Assembly (NCBI GenBank): GCA_003008705.1
Contig: PDUO01000090.1
Location: forward strand, 5,886 to 69,885
Source of the DNA: Pezicula radicicola
Taxonomy: Eukaryota; Ascomycota; Leotiomycetes; Helotiales; Dermateaceae
Direction: 5' to 3'
DNA: 64,000 nt
The notes beneath the pieces were generated by a model, which searched no databases, was not told the DNA's origin, and worked only from the letters and a program-made list of their open reading frames with translations. Position 1 is the stretch's first letter. Every line of letters starts with the position of its first letter. Positions 45,757 through 56,094 of this stretch are shown here, one piece after another. The translations under genes were made by a program, and so were the position numbers.

Positions 45757-47105
45757 ATGGATAAAAATACATCAAAGGACACGACTAGGGGCAAGAAGAA
45801 CAGTATCAGTAGGTATGAGCCTTCGGACATAATTGATTGTGAGACCCAAAGAAATACCCTTCCTTCTAAAGGTTCGAGAGACCCCCGGCAAATGGAGGCG
45901 TCTGATCAGAGTACATCACCACTGGTTGCAGGGCCATCTTTGCAGAGAGAATGGGCGACACCTGAGATCAGAAGGGGTCGAAGGCCGTCTTTCAAGGGCT
46001 GTAAGTCTCATCTGGTCAAACCGACCTACATTCGGAACCAATCTAATTCTATGATTTTACCTTCAAGCTCCCTCAACTCCCGAACTGTCTGCTCCCCGCA
46101 ATCAATCAGACTTACAATCTAAACAAAGCTTATAATTCTCAACATCACCAGAACCGTCGCGAAAGAGACTCCGCCATAGTCCTCTCGACGAGGAAGGAGT
46201 AGAAAGAGCGGAAGAAGCGCGCGAGGGACAAACTGAAAAGGAACAAGACACACAAGGCGAACAAGACGAACAAGAGTATTTCTTCCCCGCACCACAACTG
46301 CTATCACGAGAAGGCATCAGGAGCCCTTTGGCACATGGTTCAGTGGCAGGTAAAGATGAGCTTTCGTGAATGTTATTAACATCAATAAGGCTGATGATAT
46401 TTTACAAGCAAATTTGAGAAAGAGAAGAAGGCGCGAAAGTTCTACGCTACACCAACCAGAGTTACCTTTACGCGTTGAATCAAGCTTCCACAGTACTTCA
46501 AGGCACTCTTCTGGGCTGCGCCTTTGGACAAACGCCACGGGCGCCCATGAACATTCAGTAAGTAAATAATGTACTTTACTAGTATCGCTGCTGACTTTAT
46601 GGCTTTTAGAGGTTCTCTTTTCGTCTAGCAAGCCCTCCAGTCGCCTTGACCTGTCCTACCCATACAAATTCTTCGATGGAACGCCCCTCGGCGGATCCTA
46701 AGCTTTATGCTCAGAGACACCTTAATCAATGGAAGGCAGAATTGTCTGCGGCCATCTGCTGCCGTCGCCGCCGCCTAAGAGGATGCGGACAACAAGGTAT
46801 CGGCTGCTGAAGAAGCAAAGCGGCACCTTATAGCTACCATAGCGGCGGCACATCACAACCATCAATCTGATGCTCCACTAATCGATACGCGAGAACTCGC
46901 GCAATAGATTTTGTATGTCAAGGAGGATGTATTAAGGAGGCAAGAGTTGCTGGATGCAATTACTACTGCTGAGGAGGCACTGAAAGCTAAGGAAGAGGCA
47001 TCTGTGAAGCAACAGCAAGGAGCTGAGAAACTGGCTACTACTCTAGTAATGCTAGAAAGGTCAGTTGCTAACTTAGCTGAAATACCTTATGATGTGGAGG
47101 TGTAG
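45757..47105 (+). pseudogene. Unknown multi-exon protein with acidic region and coiled coil, broken
   Basis: ATG 45757. A plausible model has four to five exons with introns starting at about 46001 (GTAAGT..CAAG), 46349 (GTAAAG..ACAAG) and 46560 (GTAAGT..TTTAG with GCTGAC branch). The product would be a Ser/Pro/Arg-rich N-terminus, a very acidic Glu/Gln-rich block (EEGVERAEEAREGQTEKEQD), a basic RKRRRRE stretch resembling a nuclear signal, and a C-terminal Ala/Lys/Glu coiled coil (LDAITTAEEALKAKEEA) ending IPYDVEV. Lesions: TAA at about 46129, a frameshift plus TAA near 46770 and TAG at about 46906. No family recognised. Confidence 0.5.
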
Positions 47106-47402
47106 CCCTAGATAAGTAATTAAAAAGGCTTCACAGTTCAACTTGATCTTTATTGGCTCTTCAAGGTTAGCCTTGTCTTTGTTTTATGGCAAATGTTAAG
47201 ATAGATCTAACATGTAAGGAAATCAATTACTTCCTTACCTCTTTACTACTTTGGCTCCCTCTTCTATTAATGCTTTTAATGTTTTTAATGTTTTTAAATC
47301 CTTTATTGCCTTTCAGTGCTTTTATTGCGCTCATTGCTGTGATAACTGTCATTGAGAATGAATAAAGTAGAATTACTTATCAATAATGATGTCAGAAAGA
47401 TT
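47106..47402. other. Intergenic region
   Basis: T-rich with a short repeated TTTTAATG motif (47273-47297). It precedes the GATA-motif cluster. Confidence 0.4.
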
Positions 47403-47434
47403 ACGCTTATCGTGTTATCGTATCAGCTTATCGC
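47403..47434 (+). promoter_or_regulatory. Cluster of GATA-type motifs (CTTATC)
   Basis: CGCTTATCG, GTTATCG and GCTTATCGCG lie within 32 bp, 140-170 bp before the ATG at 47572. The same CTTATC pair in the same orientation precedes the paralogue whose start is at 51593. GATA factors (AreA, WC-type) bind HGATAR, the reverse complement. Confidence 0.5.
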
Positions 47435-47571
47435 GTCGGCTTATTGTCGGCAGACATCCGCATCAAAGAGCTTTGCATTCGCAAGATGAGGTTCAATGAA
47501 GATATACCTCATCTTTTGTTGTTGTCGTCGCATAGATCACATAGATTGCATTGCGGCGCCGTAAACATTAT

Positions 47572-48001
47572 GGACCCGCATTTCTTCCGTGCTAGTCTGA
47601 ACGAACCACTACTGCGCCAACCTACTACACCACCTTCACCACCTTTACCAACTTCATCACCTTCTCCTCCTCTTCCACCACCTCCTCCATACTCCTCAAC
47701 GGAATCTACGCAAACCAAATCAAACAACAGCAGGATGTCTGACACCGGATCCAACACTCCTCAACTCGGCGGAGGCAATAATGCAGCTAACCACGCTGAC
47801 AACCATACAACACAAGGCCGCCGTTACTACATTGAGATCTGCTTGGGTCCAGTAAACATTCGACTGTTTCCTTACCGTTGCTCATGCAGCGAAGGTCTCC
47901 GCGATATTCTAGTCCTCGTGGTTATTTCCGGCATCCCTTTGGCTCTTCTCGTAATGGCCATTATTGTCCTATTCCGGAGCCTTGTGGACCGCCTCTTCTA
48001 G
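47572..48001 (+). CDS. Small proline-rich single-TM protein with PPxY motif, paralogue A
   Basis: Start chosen at ATG 47572, giving MDPHFFRASLNEPLL; an upstream in-frame ATG at 47486 would add 28 residues. Residues about 20-45 are Pro/Ser-rich and end in PPPPPYSS, containing a PPxY motif of the kind bound by WW domains of Nedd4/Rsp5 ligases. A polar Asn-rich linker leads to YYIEICLGPVNIRLFPYRCS, then a 25-residue transmembrane helix (LVLVVISGIPLALLVMAIIV) and a short VDRLF end. The TAG stop is followed directly by a GTAAGG donor and a plausible intron to about 48065, matching the intron position after LF in paralogue B. The ancestral protein may therefore have been longer (TAG from CAG). Topology: cytosolic N-terminus, tail-anchor-like. 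No known family. Confidence 0.6.
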
Positions 48002-48319
48002 GTAAGGCATTCAATAGCAACCCCTCGGTACTTCACACGGCTAACAATACCTTTCTTCCTTGTAGCGCAAACAGCAATCTACCGAAATTACCGCGTACTT
48101 CTCTTGGCAGTGGTGATTCGATCAAGCACGGTTTTCTGGGATTGGTTTTGGCGTGGTTCTGGGATATGGCGCAATGGTGTGATGAATTGGATGCACAGCA
48201 CAGAGAATTTGCATTTCCTTTGGCGTTAGATAATGGCACGGTCTTCTAAGCATGGAGTAATGGGATGCTTGTGCTGAATTCTCGAGAGGCATACTATGGA
48301 GTATTTGCATCGTTTGGAC

Positions 48320-48345
48320 ATGGCATGGCATGGCATGGCATGGCA
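48320..48345 (+). repeat. TGGCA pentanucleotide microsatellite, 5 copies
   Basis: ATGGC repeated five times without interruption downstream of paralogue A. Confidence 0.85.
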
Positions 48346-49135
48346 GAGGAATGGCGTAGTAAATGATACTCCAAGATACTAGCACCTCTTTAGTTCATCG
48401 GAATTGAATAGGAACTCTGAAAAATCCCCTTTATGTCTATTTCCACTTTTATATTTCCACTTTAGAGTTATATACTTGTACTTATACAAAGTTTATACCC
48501 TACACAGCAGAGAACAGTAGAGTAAAGTCTAGAACTACTTTCAGAGAGCCTGCGACTTTCACACATTGTATATAACCTCACTCCCTGCCCATATACTAAC
48601 TCCATACAGAATACAACCTCATTACCACCACATGTTGCTCCCAAATAACCTTCCTATTCAACAGGTTATAAGCCTGGACAACTCTTTATCGCTAAATCGC
48701 AATAAGGCAATTAATTAATCAAGTATTCTGTCTATCTTGTAGTACGGCAACTCGCTACTCTTTTAACTCCTGCGTAGAGCTACACCAATTCACTTATCTA
48801 AGTCAAGTCAACTCAAGACAAAAAGTGCTACTTTGTAATATATTATATTCACTAATTTCAGTCAGGTCAAAAGCCTCATTCTTAAGTACTCAAGCTCTTC
48901 AACAAAACAACATCTCTACTCTTTATAAGCGAATCAAGTTAACGCCAATCGCTCTCCAAATCAGGAGCTATTCCCCGTCCCAATTACAAAGAGAAATCAT
49001 CCTTATTATCCTCCTTATCCTCCGAAAGCGAAGAACCTCAAATCAAACCTCAAGAATCTCAAAACAACCCTGCGCGCAATCCTTCCCCTCTATCGAACCT
49101 TTAGGCTCAGATATTGGGTTGTACACAAGGCAATA
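48346..49135. other. Intergenic region
   Basis: A 103-codon frame (48825-49136) lacks motifs and is Ser/Leu/Ile-rich; not called. Nothing else is seen. Confidence 0.35.
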
Positions 49136-49470
49136 AAAGAAGGGGAGAGGAAGGGTTATAGTTACAATTGAAAGAAAACAGAAGGCAAACGCGAAGGCAA
49201 CAAATACCCTGGTTACATTAGTATAGACAAAGAAACAAGGGGGGAGGGCACAGAAAAGGGCGAGGAAGAAAGAGATTGTAAAAGTTAAAGGTGAGGATAG
49301 ATAGTTAGGGTCCTAATTACGGTAGGCAAAGACAAGAGAAGGGAAGAGGGCAGAGAAGGGTTCTAAGTACCAGTTAGTAAGGACAAGTGAGGAGAAGGCG
49401 ACGGCAAAGAAACAAAGAAAGTTAGTAAAGAGCAACTAAATCCAGTCTAGTGGCTAGCCTAACGTCCTAG
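49136..49470. other. Purine-rich tract
   Basis: About 330 bp in which the plus strand is dominated by A and G (GAAGGGGAGAGGAAGGG-like words), with few pyrimidines. Such tracts can form triplex or nucleosome-free DNA. There is no coding potential. Confidence 0.5.
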
Positions 49471-49611
49471 TAGTTTACCTACCATCTTTGATAGAGGTCC
49501 ACAGGTATACAAGGGACGGAGGAAGGAAGAAGGGTCATAAAACAGAAAGAAAACTTCTCGTAAAGGTACCCAGGTACCTAGTAGCGCTGCGGTGAGGAAT
49601 GCGGCTGCCTA

Positions 49612-49880
49612 CAAAACACACAAGTTAGCAAGGAAGTCAACGAAATGGAGGGGGGAGAGGCGGACCTACTTGTAACCATGCTTTGTGCTTGTGGTAATTG
49701 TGTCTCTGCAACAATCAATGCTGCTGTCTGCAACACATAAGTCAGCTAGAAAGTACAACCAAGGAAGTAGAGAAGGGCGACTTGCTTGTATGCATGCATG
49801 CTTGTGTTTGAGGTGTCTGTGCCTCCGCGGGATCTATCTGTATCGCATAGGTCAGCAAGGACGTCCACTTAAAGGAGGGA
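49612..49880 (+). repeat. Degenerate tandem repeat, about 110-bp unit, 2-3 copies
   Basis: Three phases begin CACAAGTTAGCAAGGAAGTC, CACATAAGTCAGCTAGAAAG and CGCATAGGTCAGCAAGGACG, each followed at similar spacing by an ACTTGYWW..GCTTGTG segment. The repeats are diverged and contain GCATGCATGC in the second unit. Confidence 0.4.
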
Positions 49881-50122
49881 GGTAGGCACGAGCTAAAAGC
49901 TCAAACAAGAGCATAGGCTGCATAAGGACACAAGCGGGTGGTATATTAGACTGATCGGTGTGTAGAATCTCTATGAGGTCACAAGGCCTTGTATAAGGGA
50001 TTAAAAGCGAGTTGCAGCAATCTGATGAATCATTCGTTATTGCCATCAGGCTAGCCGCTGGGCAGCTAAGAACTCTCTGGCTAAGTTGGATAAAGTGAGG
50101 CCTTTCCTACTCTTTCTAGGAG

Positions 50123-51060
50123 ATGACTGTCAAAAATCAGTCTGGCCCCAAGCCTCGCGGATCATCTTTGGGCAGGTCCCTTTACACGCGGGTTATACAG
50201 CCCGATTTCAGACGTGCCCCCAGCATCTTTGCCCAGGAAAGCACCAAGACTAATAGCAAAGACACCTCCAAGCAATAGAAAGTAGCTGTTTAGTTGACTC
50301 TTTTCTGTCTGCCAAGGATAGCAGTTCCGTCGGAAGCTTCTTTGGTGTCGGCAAGTACCCTCAACCTCACCTAGCTCGTTATATTAACCCGTTGATGACC
50401 TGATTCAAGGCCCTTGAGGCAAAACTTGCGAACCTCGAGGGAAATTTCTTAGAGCTGGAGCTGAAGCATAAGGCCCTTTCCGAGTCATCTTCTGCCACAA
50501 AACAGGTCACCGATGATTCCAAAGAGAAAGCTGCTGAGACCACCGATTCCAGGTACGGAAAACTATGTACATATATATGACGGGAAAGCTAACAATTAGA
50601 TCTTCCAGGCACCGGCTGCATCTGATAATAATACTAAGGCAGACAGGGTACGTTACATTCCACTCTCATCCATCGAAGAACCACTTTCCCGCTCTAATCA
50701 TGACATTTAAAAGGAAGAGGCTGGTACGCAATCTCGAGTCAAGATCCTCATTAACATGAAGGATCCTGTTACTGGCGAACAGGTTGAATGTCCAGCGGAA
50801 TCACAAACCTTGAAACAGGTGGATGATAGCAAGCACCCATCCACCTTGAAGAAGACCATGTATGACAAGTTCTCGGATAAGGGAGACCGCTCTAAGATAG
50901 ATATTAATAGCCTGGGGCTATAGAGCCTCCTGAAATATCATCTCGACCACTACCCTTATCACATTTTTCGAGCCTCACCTGTCACACTCTACTCGCCTTA
51001 TCAAGCTCTCGTTTTCAACTAGGATGTTCTGTAAGCGTCCTAGAAGACGAGGGGTAAGGG
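50123..51060 (+). pseudogene. AAA+ ATPase-type protein (DUF7025-like N-terminal region), 3'-truncated
   Basis: Begins at ATG 50123 (MTVKNQSGPKPRGSSLG), with a TAG at about 50276 and a frame change into SSVGSFFGVGKY and a coiled coil (FKALEAKLANLEGNFLELEL). An intron of 60 nt (about 50551-50610, GTACGG..CCAG) precedes KILINMKDPVTGEQVECPAE, KKTMYDKFSDKGDRSKIDI, LLKYHLDHYPYHIFR and SPYQALVFN-stop-DVL. The order matches the N-terminal DUF7025-type region of large fungal AAA-family ATPases, with the NWD motif mutated from TGG to TAG. Sequence stops at about 51060; the ATPase domain is missing because the convergent paralogue B gene begins there. Stops include TAA at about 50707 and TAG at about 50921. 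Confidence 0.65.
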
Positions 51061-51593
51061 AAAGAAAGCTTACTACAAGGAAGAGAGGAATTATTAGCTG
51101 TAAAGTCAAGAGGGCGGTTAGGGTTATACCTCTCGAAGAGCTGCTTTAGCAGGCCCTTATAACCAGCAACGGCGAGTGCTCCAGCAACAAACACGAAAAG
51201 GCCGAAAATAGCCAAACAGGCTACGAGGACAACGGGATCGAGAGCGCCTTTAGCGAACGAACAACCGTAGGGAATCAGGCTAATGCGCATTGTACCGTAA
51301 TAAAGGTTGGTGGCGTTGGAGGTCTTGTTGTTGTTTCCAGCCATATTAAATTCGATGGGATTGATTGTCTTTGGTGTACCAGATTGACTTGACAGAGAAT
51401 GTGTAGAGTATGGAGGAGCAGCTTGTAGAGCAGGTTGTAGTGAAGGAGTTCGTGATAAAGGTTGATTCTGTACGTTCAGATGCTCAGATAAGACTTGTTG
51501 GTATATAGTTCCTCTGGCGATGCAATCTAGGCGAGATGAGATGCTGCGGGCGAGATGCAACTGTGAGTGTCGGGGGTTGGGGAGAGGGGACAT
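51015..51593 (-). CDS. Small single-TM protein, paralogue B
   Basis: ATG at 51593. Hydrophilic N-terminus with AAPPYSTHSLSS at about residues 58-70, an Asn-rich linker (AGNNNKTSNATN), then LYYGTMRISLIPYGCSFAKG and a transmembrane helix (LVACLAIFGLFVFVAGALAV) ending KGLLKQLFE. Alignment by eye with paralogue A shows shared order PPYS, polar Asn-rich spacer, YY, R-ISL/RLF-PY-CS, TM, LF. After LFE a good GTATAA..TTGTAG intron (about 51076-51132) would redirect translation into KLSFPYPSSS; without it the frame is also open to 51015. Both versions share the same C-terminal residues. There is no nonsense codon. Its 3' end overlaps the decayed ATPase gene tail-to-tail. Confidence 0.6.
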   Translation of the reverse strand: MSPLPNPRHSQLHLARSISSRLDCIARGTIYQQVLSEHLNVQNQPLSRTPSLQPALQAAPPYSTHSLSSQSGTPKTINPIEFNMAGNNNKTSNATNLYYGTMRISLIPYGCSFAKGALDPVVLVACLAIFGLFVFVAGALAVAGYKGLLKQLFERYNPNRPLDFTANNSSLPCSKLSFPYPSSSRTLTEHPS

Positions 51594-51679
51594 ATGGGTA
51601 TATCTTTATAAATGCACAAGTAGATAGTATATAAGTGTCTACGCGTCTAGGTAGGTATAGGTACACGTCTATAATACTG

Positions 51680-51697
51680 CGATAAGCGGGATAAGAA
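51680..51697 (-). promoter_or_regulatory. Paired GATA-type motifs upstream of paralogue B
   Basis: GATAAGCGGGATAAG on the plus strand, i.e. CTTATCCCGCTTATC in gene orientation, about 90-100 bp before the ATG at 51593. It matches the CGCTTATCG core of the cluster before paralogue A. Confidence 0.5.
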
Positions 51698-53010
51698 GAA
51701 AACATCTTCCTTTGTCCTTTTTGTCCTCAGCCTCACATTATCCATCCTGTCTTTCCAGCATAACCACACTGCTTTCTGTATATTCTCCCTGCTCTCACAT
51801 TTATGTTTTCTTTCAACTTTCCGAGTTATACTAAGGAATCATCACTGTACAACTTCTACATGTCCAACAACCCCAGCAGCGCAAAATAACCACCAACAAG
51901 GCCACTACGAGACAAGACACCAGAGCCAAAACAGCTTCACATATCTACGCCGAACGTAGCAATGCAAAGATGGTCTAGATCCTACTTGACAATGAGCTTG
52001 ACATCGATATCAAGACGCAAGCACCAAGGCCAACACGTTGGTAATGCTCTTTCTCTTCTCCTCACCAATACAAACCGGATTCAAGAGTATCCCTCTCTCA
52101 AACCCCTCCCAAGGCGGCAAACCTTTCACAGCTGCTACTCCAACAGCACGGCCCCTACAGCTCCAGCCAAAGAACCCAACCGAGTCGCACCAACAATATA
52201 CGGTGCTACAAGTTAGGATGAGAATAATAGTTACATGTAGCTGTCAACAGCTTCAAGAGACATAGCAGTCTCGATTTCATAGACTGACTCCGTAGTCTGC
52301 TCTAGAACTTCTGATTTCTAGAGTGTCCTCCAAGCGACAAACAAGTCGCAGGCACCTTTCAATCCTGCTATCTATAACAACGCATCTTCGACGATCCATA
52401 CTTTTGCTTTGATCTCAACCATGTATGTACGCTACGAGGCCGCGTTCTTGCGATTTAGTCTGTATTAAACGAGGGCTTCGATTCTTCACTATCCCATATT
52501 AGTATTCTATAATCAGGCAACAACACACTGTAGGGGAGGTGAGGGGACAAGTTTAATACAACGAGGAGGGTAATAGTCGATGTCCAACTAGTATTAATCT
52601 TACCTACGGATCTATATTAGTTCCTATTACCTGTGGCTATATAATTCGATTTTGAAGCTTATACTCGTCCTTCTCCTCCCTTTCCATTCTACAAGCCCTT
52701 GATGGGGGTTAAGTGGTTGGTTATAAAAAAAATCCTAATTTGTTGATTTGACTTTGATATGTTAAGAACTAGGCAGGTAGCAAGCGAGAGTCTGCTAGAC
52801 TCTTTCTAATATCGATGCTAATATTAATGCTAATGCCGACGCTTTTGAGAAGTAGAATCGAAGAGTCTTTTTTTTTATAAGTAAAGGTTCGAAGAAGAAA
52901 GTCTTATTAAATAGTAAGGCTAATAGAATTATAGCATTTGGTTCCACGGCGGCACGACAGGTAAAGGACTAAACAAAGAACCTTATTGTCTGGGCCTCTC
53001 ATAGCTTCGT
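51698..53010. other. Intergenic region, gene-poor
   Basis: Overlapping 75-84-codon frames at 51962-52265 have no motif. Part of 52500-52950 is AT-rich with few CA/TG steps. No gene recognised. Confidence 0.4.
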
Positions 53011-53350
53011 ACTCGGGATGCTAAGGGTTTGGGAGTGGATTTCGAGTTTAGGGATCGGTGATGGTGGCGCTGGTGAAGGCAAAACTGGCAAGGTCAAGGC
53101 TGGTGGAGGAGATGAAGAAGAAATTGGTGGTGAGGAAATTGGTTGTGAAGAAGTCAAGATTGAGAACACAAATGACAACAACAAAGACAATAGCCACAAC
53201 AATAGCAAAGCCAAAGACACTAATAATACTATTAAAACTATCGACGCTACCAACACTACTAACACCCGCTTTTCAAGGACTCATGACTTCCTTAATTGCG
53301 CAAGTGCGTACCCGCAGTTTGGACAACCTTCGACGTAAGATCTTGCTCTA
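53011..53350 (+). other. Low-complexity GA/AAC-rich open region
   Basis: All of several overlapping frames stay open: one plus frame is Gly/Glu/Asn-rich, one Lys/Thr-rich, and the minus frame is a Leu-rich hydrophobic helix plus Ser/Pro tail. Openness in many frames is caused by the purine-rich composition. The minus frame (52999-53265) could be a Pro-rich single-TM protein loosely like paralogues A and B, but is equally likely a shadow. Confidence 0.3.
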
Positions 53351-56094
53351 AATGAGCGAGAGTGTTATCATCGTTCTATTAGCGTGAAGTAGTGTCAGGT
53401 ATTAAACTTTGATCGAATCGACGCACTTTCAGCATGAGCCAAAGTCGAAATATTATATCAATCGAGTTGTTCAGGGAAGTATTACTACCGCTCTTAAAGT
53501 CGTCGCAGTTGTGGAGCTCGTCTCTTACAATACTACGACACTTGGATTTTACGCCTACAAGTACCTCCACAATCCGAATTATACCCTTGTAATCTCTTAC
53601 AGCAAGCGCCTTTTGGCCATCTATGTGATCAGCAGCTGCTTGTTCGTTTCGAGTCACGTTGGTGTGCCGTTGGCTTCTTTCTATAGCTTAATCTCCTCCC
53701 GATACAATACAAGGTAGTTATCGTAGGCTAGAAGGTCTTTCTCCCTTGCATCTTTGTTAATAAGAATTATAATCGTTCAAGTCATCTATTCTTTCTGTTG
53801 TTGGGCTTCGCAGACAACGCAGGATCTTGTCGCCCATAACCAAATGCGTAGGCAGCCAGCTTGGGAATTGCAGCCAAGCCCGACATTGAAGTTCTCGAGT
53901 GGTTAAAGTCCTTAAGACTTGCTCGACCGCTTTGGCTCAGTACTGAGGGCTACTTGTTGATTCAATGATAGCAGGCAGCTATCTTTGCATGAAGGACTCG
54001 GAGGTACAGCAAAAGATGAGGCTGCTGGAGGAAGTAAGGCTGAAAAGCATCGAAGGTTGCACCTATATCAATGCCACCATGCACGCAATTCGGCTAAGCT
54101 ACAGCAAACTTTAGGTTCCTTCAAGTTTCTGTAGAACGCCTTTCAAGCTTCCACGGTTATACAAAAACAGTTACTACAAGCGAAGCTAAGCAACTACGAA
54201 GACCTAAGGAGAATCCCAGAGTCGATGGCAACGCCCCTAAGCCCTATAAACAAATGCTTAGAATCACCATAAAAACGGAGCACCAAGCACCAATCAGAAT
54301 GCATAAACACGAAGTATGCACAGCCACAGAGTTAGCCTAGGTAAAATCATTCGGCGCAATATGAGACGGAATAAGCTTCGCGCTATGCGCTCCACCATAG
54401 AATCCCCGTGTACGTAGCAATGCCTTTTCATTAAAATTGAAGAGGCTTAGGTTTTTTGATCGGTACCACGTGGTGTTGCGTTTGAAACAACATGTGCCTG
54501 TAGAAACGGGCCATCTGCTTTAAGTACTTTCTCACGAGTGCCTAACGTCGAGCTGCACTCCGCTTTGGAGATATTTTTATCTTCGAGATTGAAGATAAGG
54601 ATTCTGTGTAGGATAGATAGCGCTGATAGAAGCATGTTGGGGTGTTGTGGGGATAACCAGAAGAACAGGCCCAAGCGTTTCATCGTTGGGCGGCGTTGCG
54701 GCACGTTGTCTCATCGGATAGTTTTGATTGAACATTGGAAGCATTCCTGTGACTTGAGAATGATTGGGCTTGAATGCTTTCACTAGGTAAGGGTGATTGG
54801 GAGCTCATTGTCATATTTTTATATGGCCGTCTTCTTCTCCGAACTGAGCTGAAGGAAAGCCGCTAACAGTACTACAGCTAAGATGTGATATCCATGACTC
54901 AGCGGATCTTATCTCCAAATATACGTCATAAATATACTGGAAAGGTATTAGTTATTTGCTACATCCGTCACATCAATATAACGGAATGACTTCTATTTTC
55001 TTGTACTAAAACAAAGGAGGAGTAATCTATAACTTTCTAGATATAAGTTTGTCGAGAACCTATAAACTATGTAAACAGAGTGTGTGGCCCTCTTCTTTAC
55101 AAAAATAGCTAACCTTGGAATTCTTTCACCTCATCAATGCTGCAGAGTGGATTTTGCTTATAGTTGTCCGAATCAGCTGAATCACTACTATCAGACAATT
55201 CGTACTCATCCATGGTATCGGCATCTGCGCCTGAACGAATCTCGGCGTGCTGTTGTATAGGATTCCTCTCCTGCGAGCCTAGCCTCGCATTAAGTTGTAC
55301 TTCCTTTAATATCCATACTTTAAGTTTCCGTGGCCAAAAGAGTTCGCCGCAGTCTTGTCTTCGAATTATTCCTATTTTAATTGTTGTTCGGAGCGCAGAT
55401 ATCTGAACAAAATATCCTGCTTGGCTTTGTAGGTCGTTAGATGCTTCTCTCTCAGCTCTGACCGTACCTCTTTAGGAATCTCGGAAACAGCGATTGAAAA
55501 TATTTCGCTCAGGGATGATTATACTAATTGGGATGATGGAAGCGACTCCATAGAAAATATACTCAGACTTTGGCTCCAGTGGAATAAAAATGGTATAGGA
55601 AAAAGGTTATGCGGGCTGAAATAGTTGTGTAGGGTAGAAATTGTCTGTGTGCTACCACTTTCTGCTGACTGCTCTCAGGCAGAAAGTAATATTTTACATT
55701 TCTGCCTAACATTTTCGGCCCATACAACTGTGAATACCGAATCGTCTCTAGATCTCTATTTTACTAAAGCGTAGACTAAAAATCCATGTCAAAAGCCTAT
55801 ACTACCTCTATTTCCCTATAAAACCACTTAAAAATAATCCCTGGCTTACGCTGCTGAACATCCTCCAAACCTTCCGCCCCTTTTACTGTTTAGCTTTCCT
55901 TCTGCTCGGCAACCTGACCGCTGGGTGGCCGAGGTCAGGCTTCCGTTGGTGTGGATCCCCTCGGCTACGCTCCAATCCTTTGTAATCGAGTATTAAGACT
56001 CCTATTAGAGGACTAAGCATTCTCACACCTTTGTCCACGATCATGGTCGTTCATTATAGGCAGTCTTGTTCTACAGTTATCGCGCTCGCCATTG
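53351..56094. other. Long gene-poor spacer
   Basis: Frames at 53409-53717 (hydrophobic, no ATG), 54447-54786 (both strands open) and 55164-55406 were inspected; none has a recognisable motif. A directional gene may be decayed here. The last 150 bp before 56095 is the promoter side of the fused lyase gene. Confidence 0.4.

Noticed and set aside
46102..46317. Cys/Ser-rich small secreted protein on the minus strand
   Set aside because: Antisense to the acidic Glu/Gln-rich exon of the plus-strand pseudogene, which accounts for its composition.
47509..47757. Minus-strand Gly/Glu-rich ORF
   Set aside because: Antisense shadow of the proline-rich segment of paralogue A.
52999..53265. Third member of the Pro-rich single-TM family on the minus strand
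   Set aside because: The Leu-rich stretch and Ser/Pro tail arise from low-complexity DNA that is open in several frames; it lacks the YY..PY..CS block shared by paralogues A and B.
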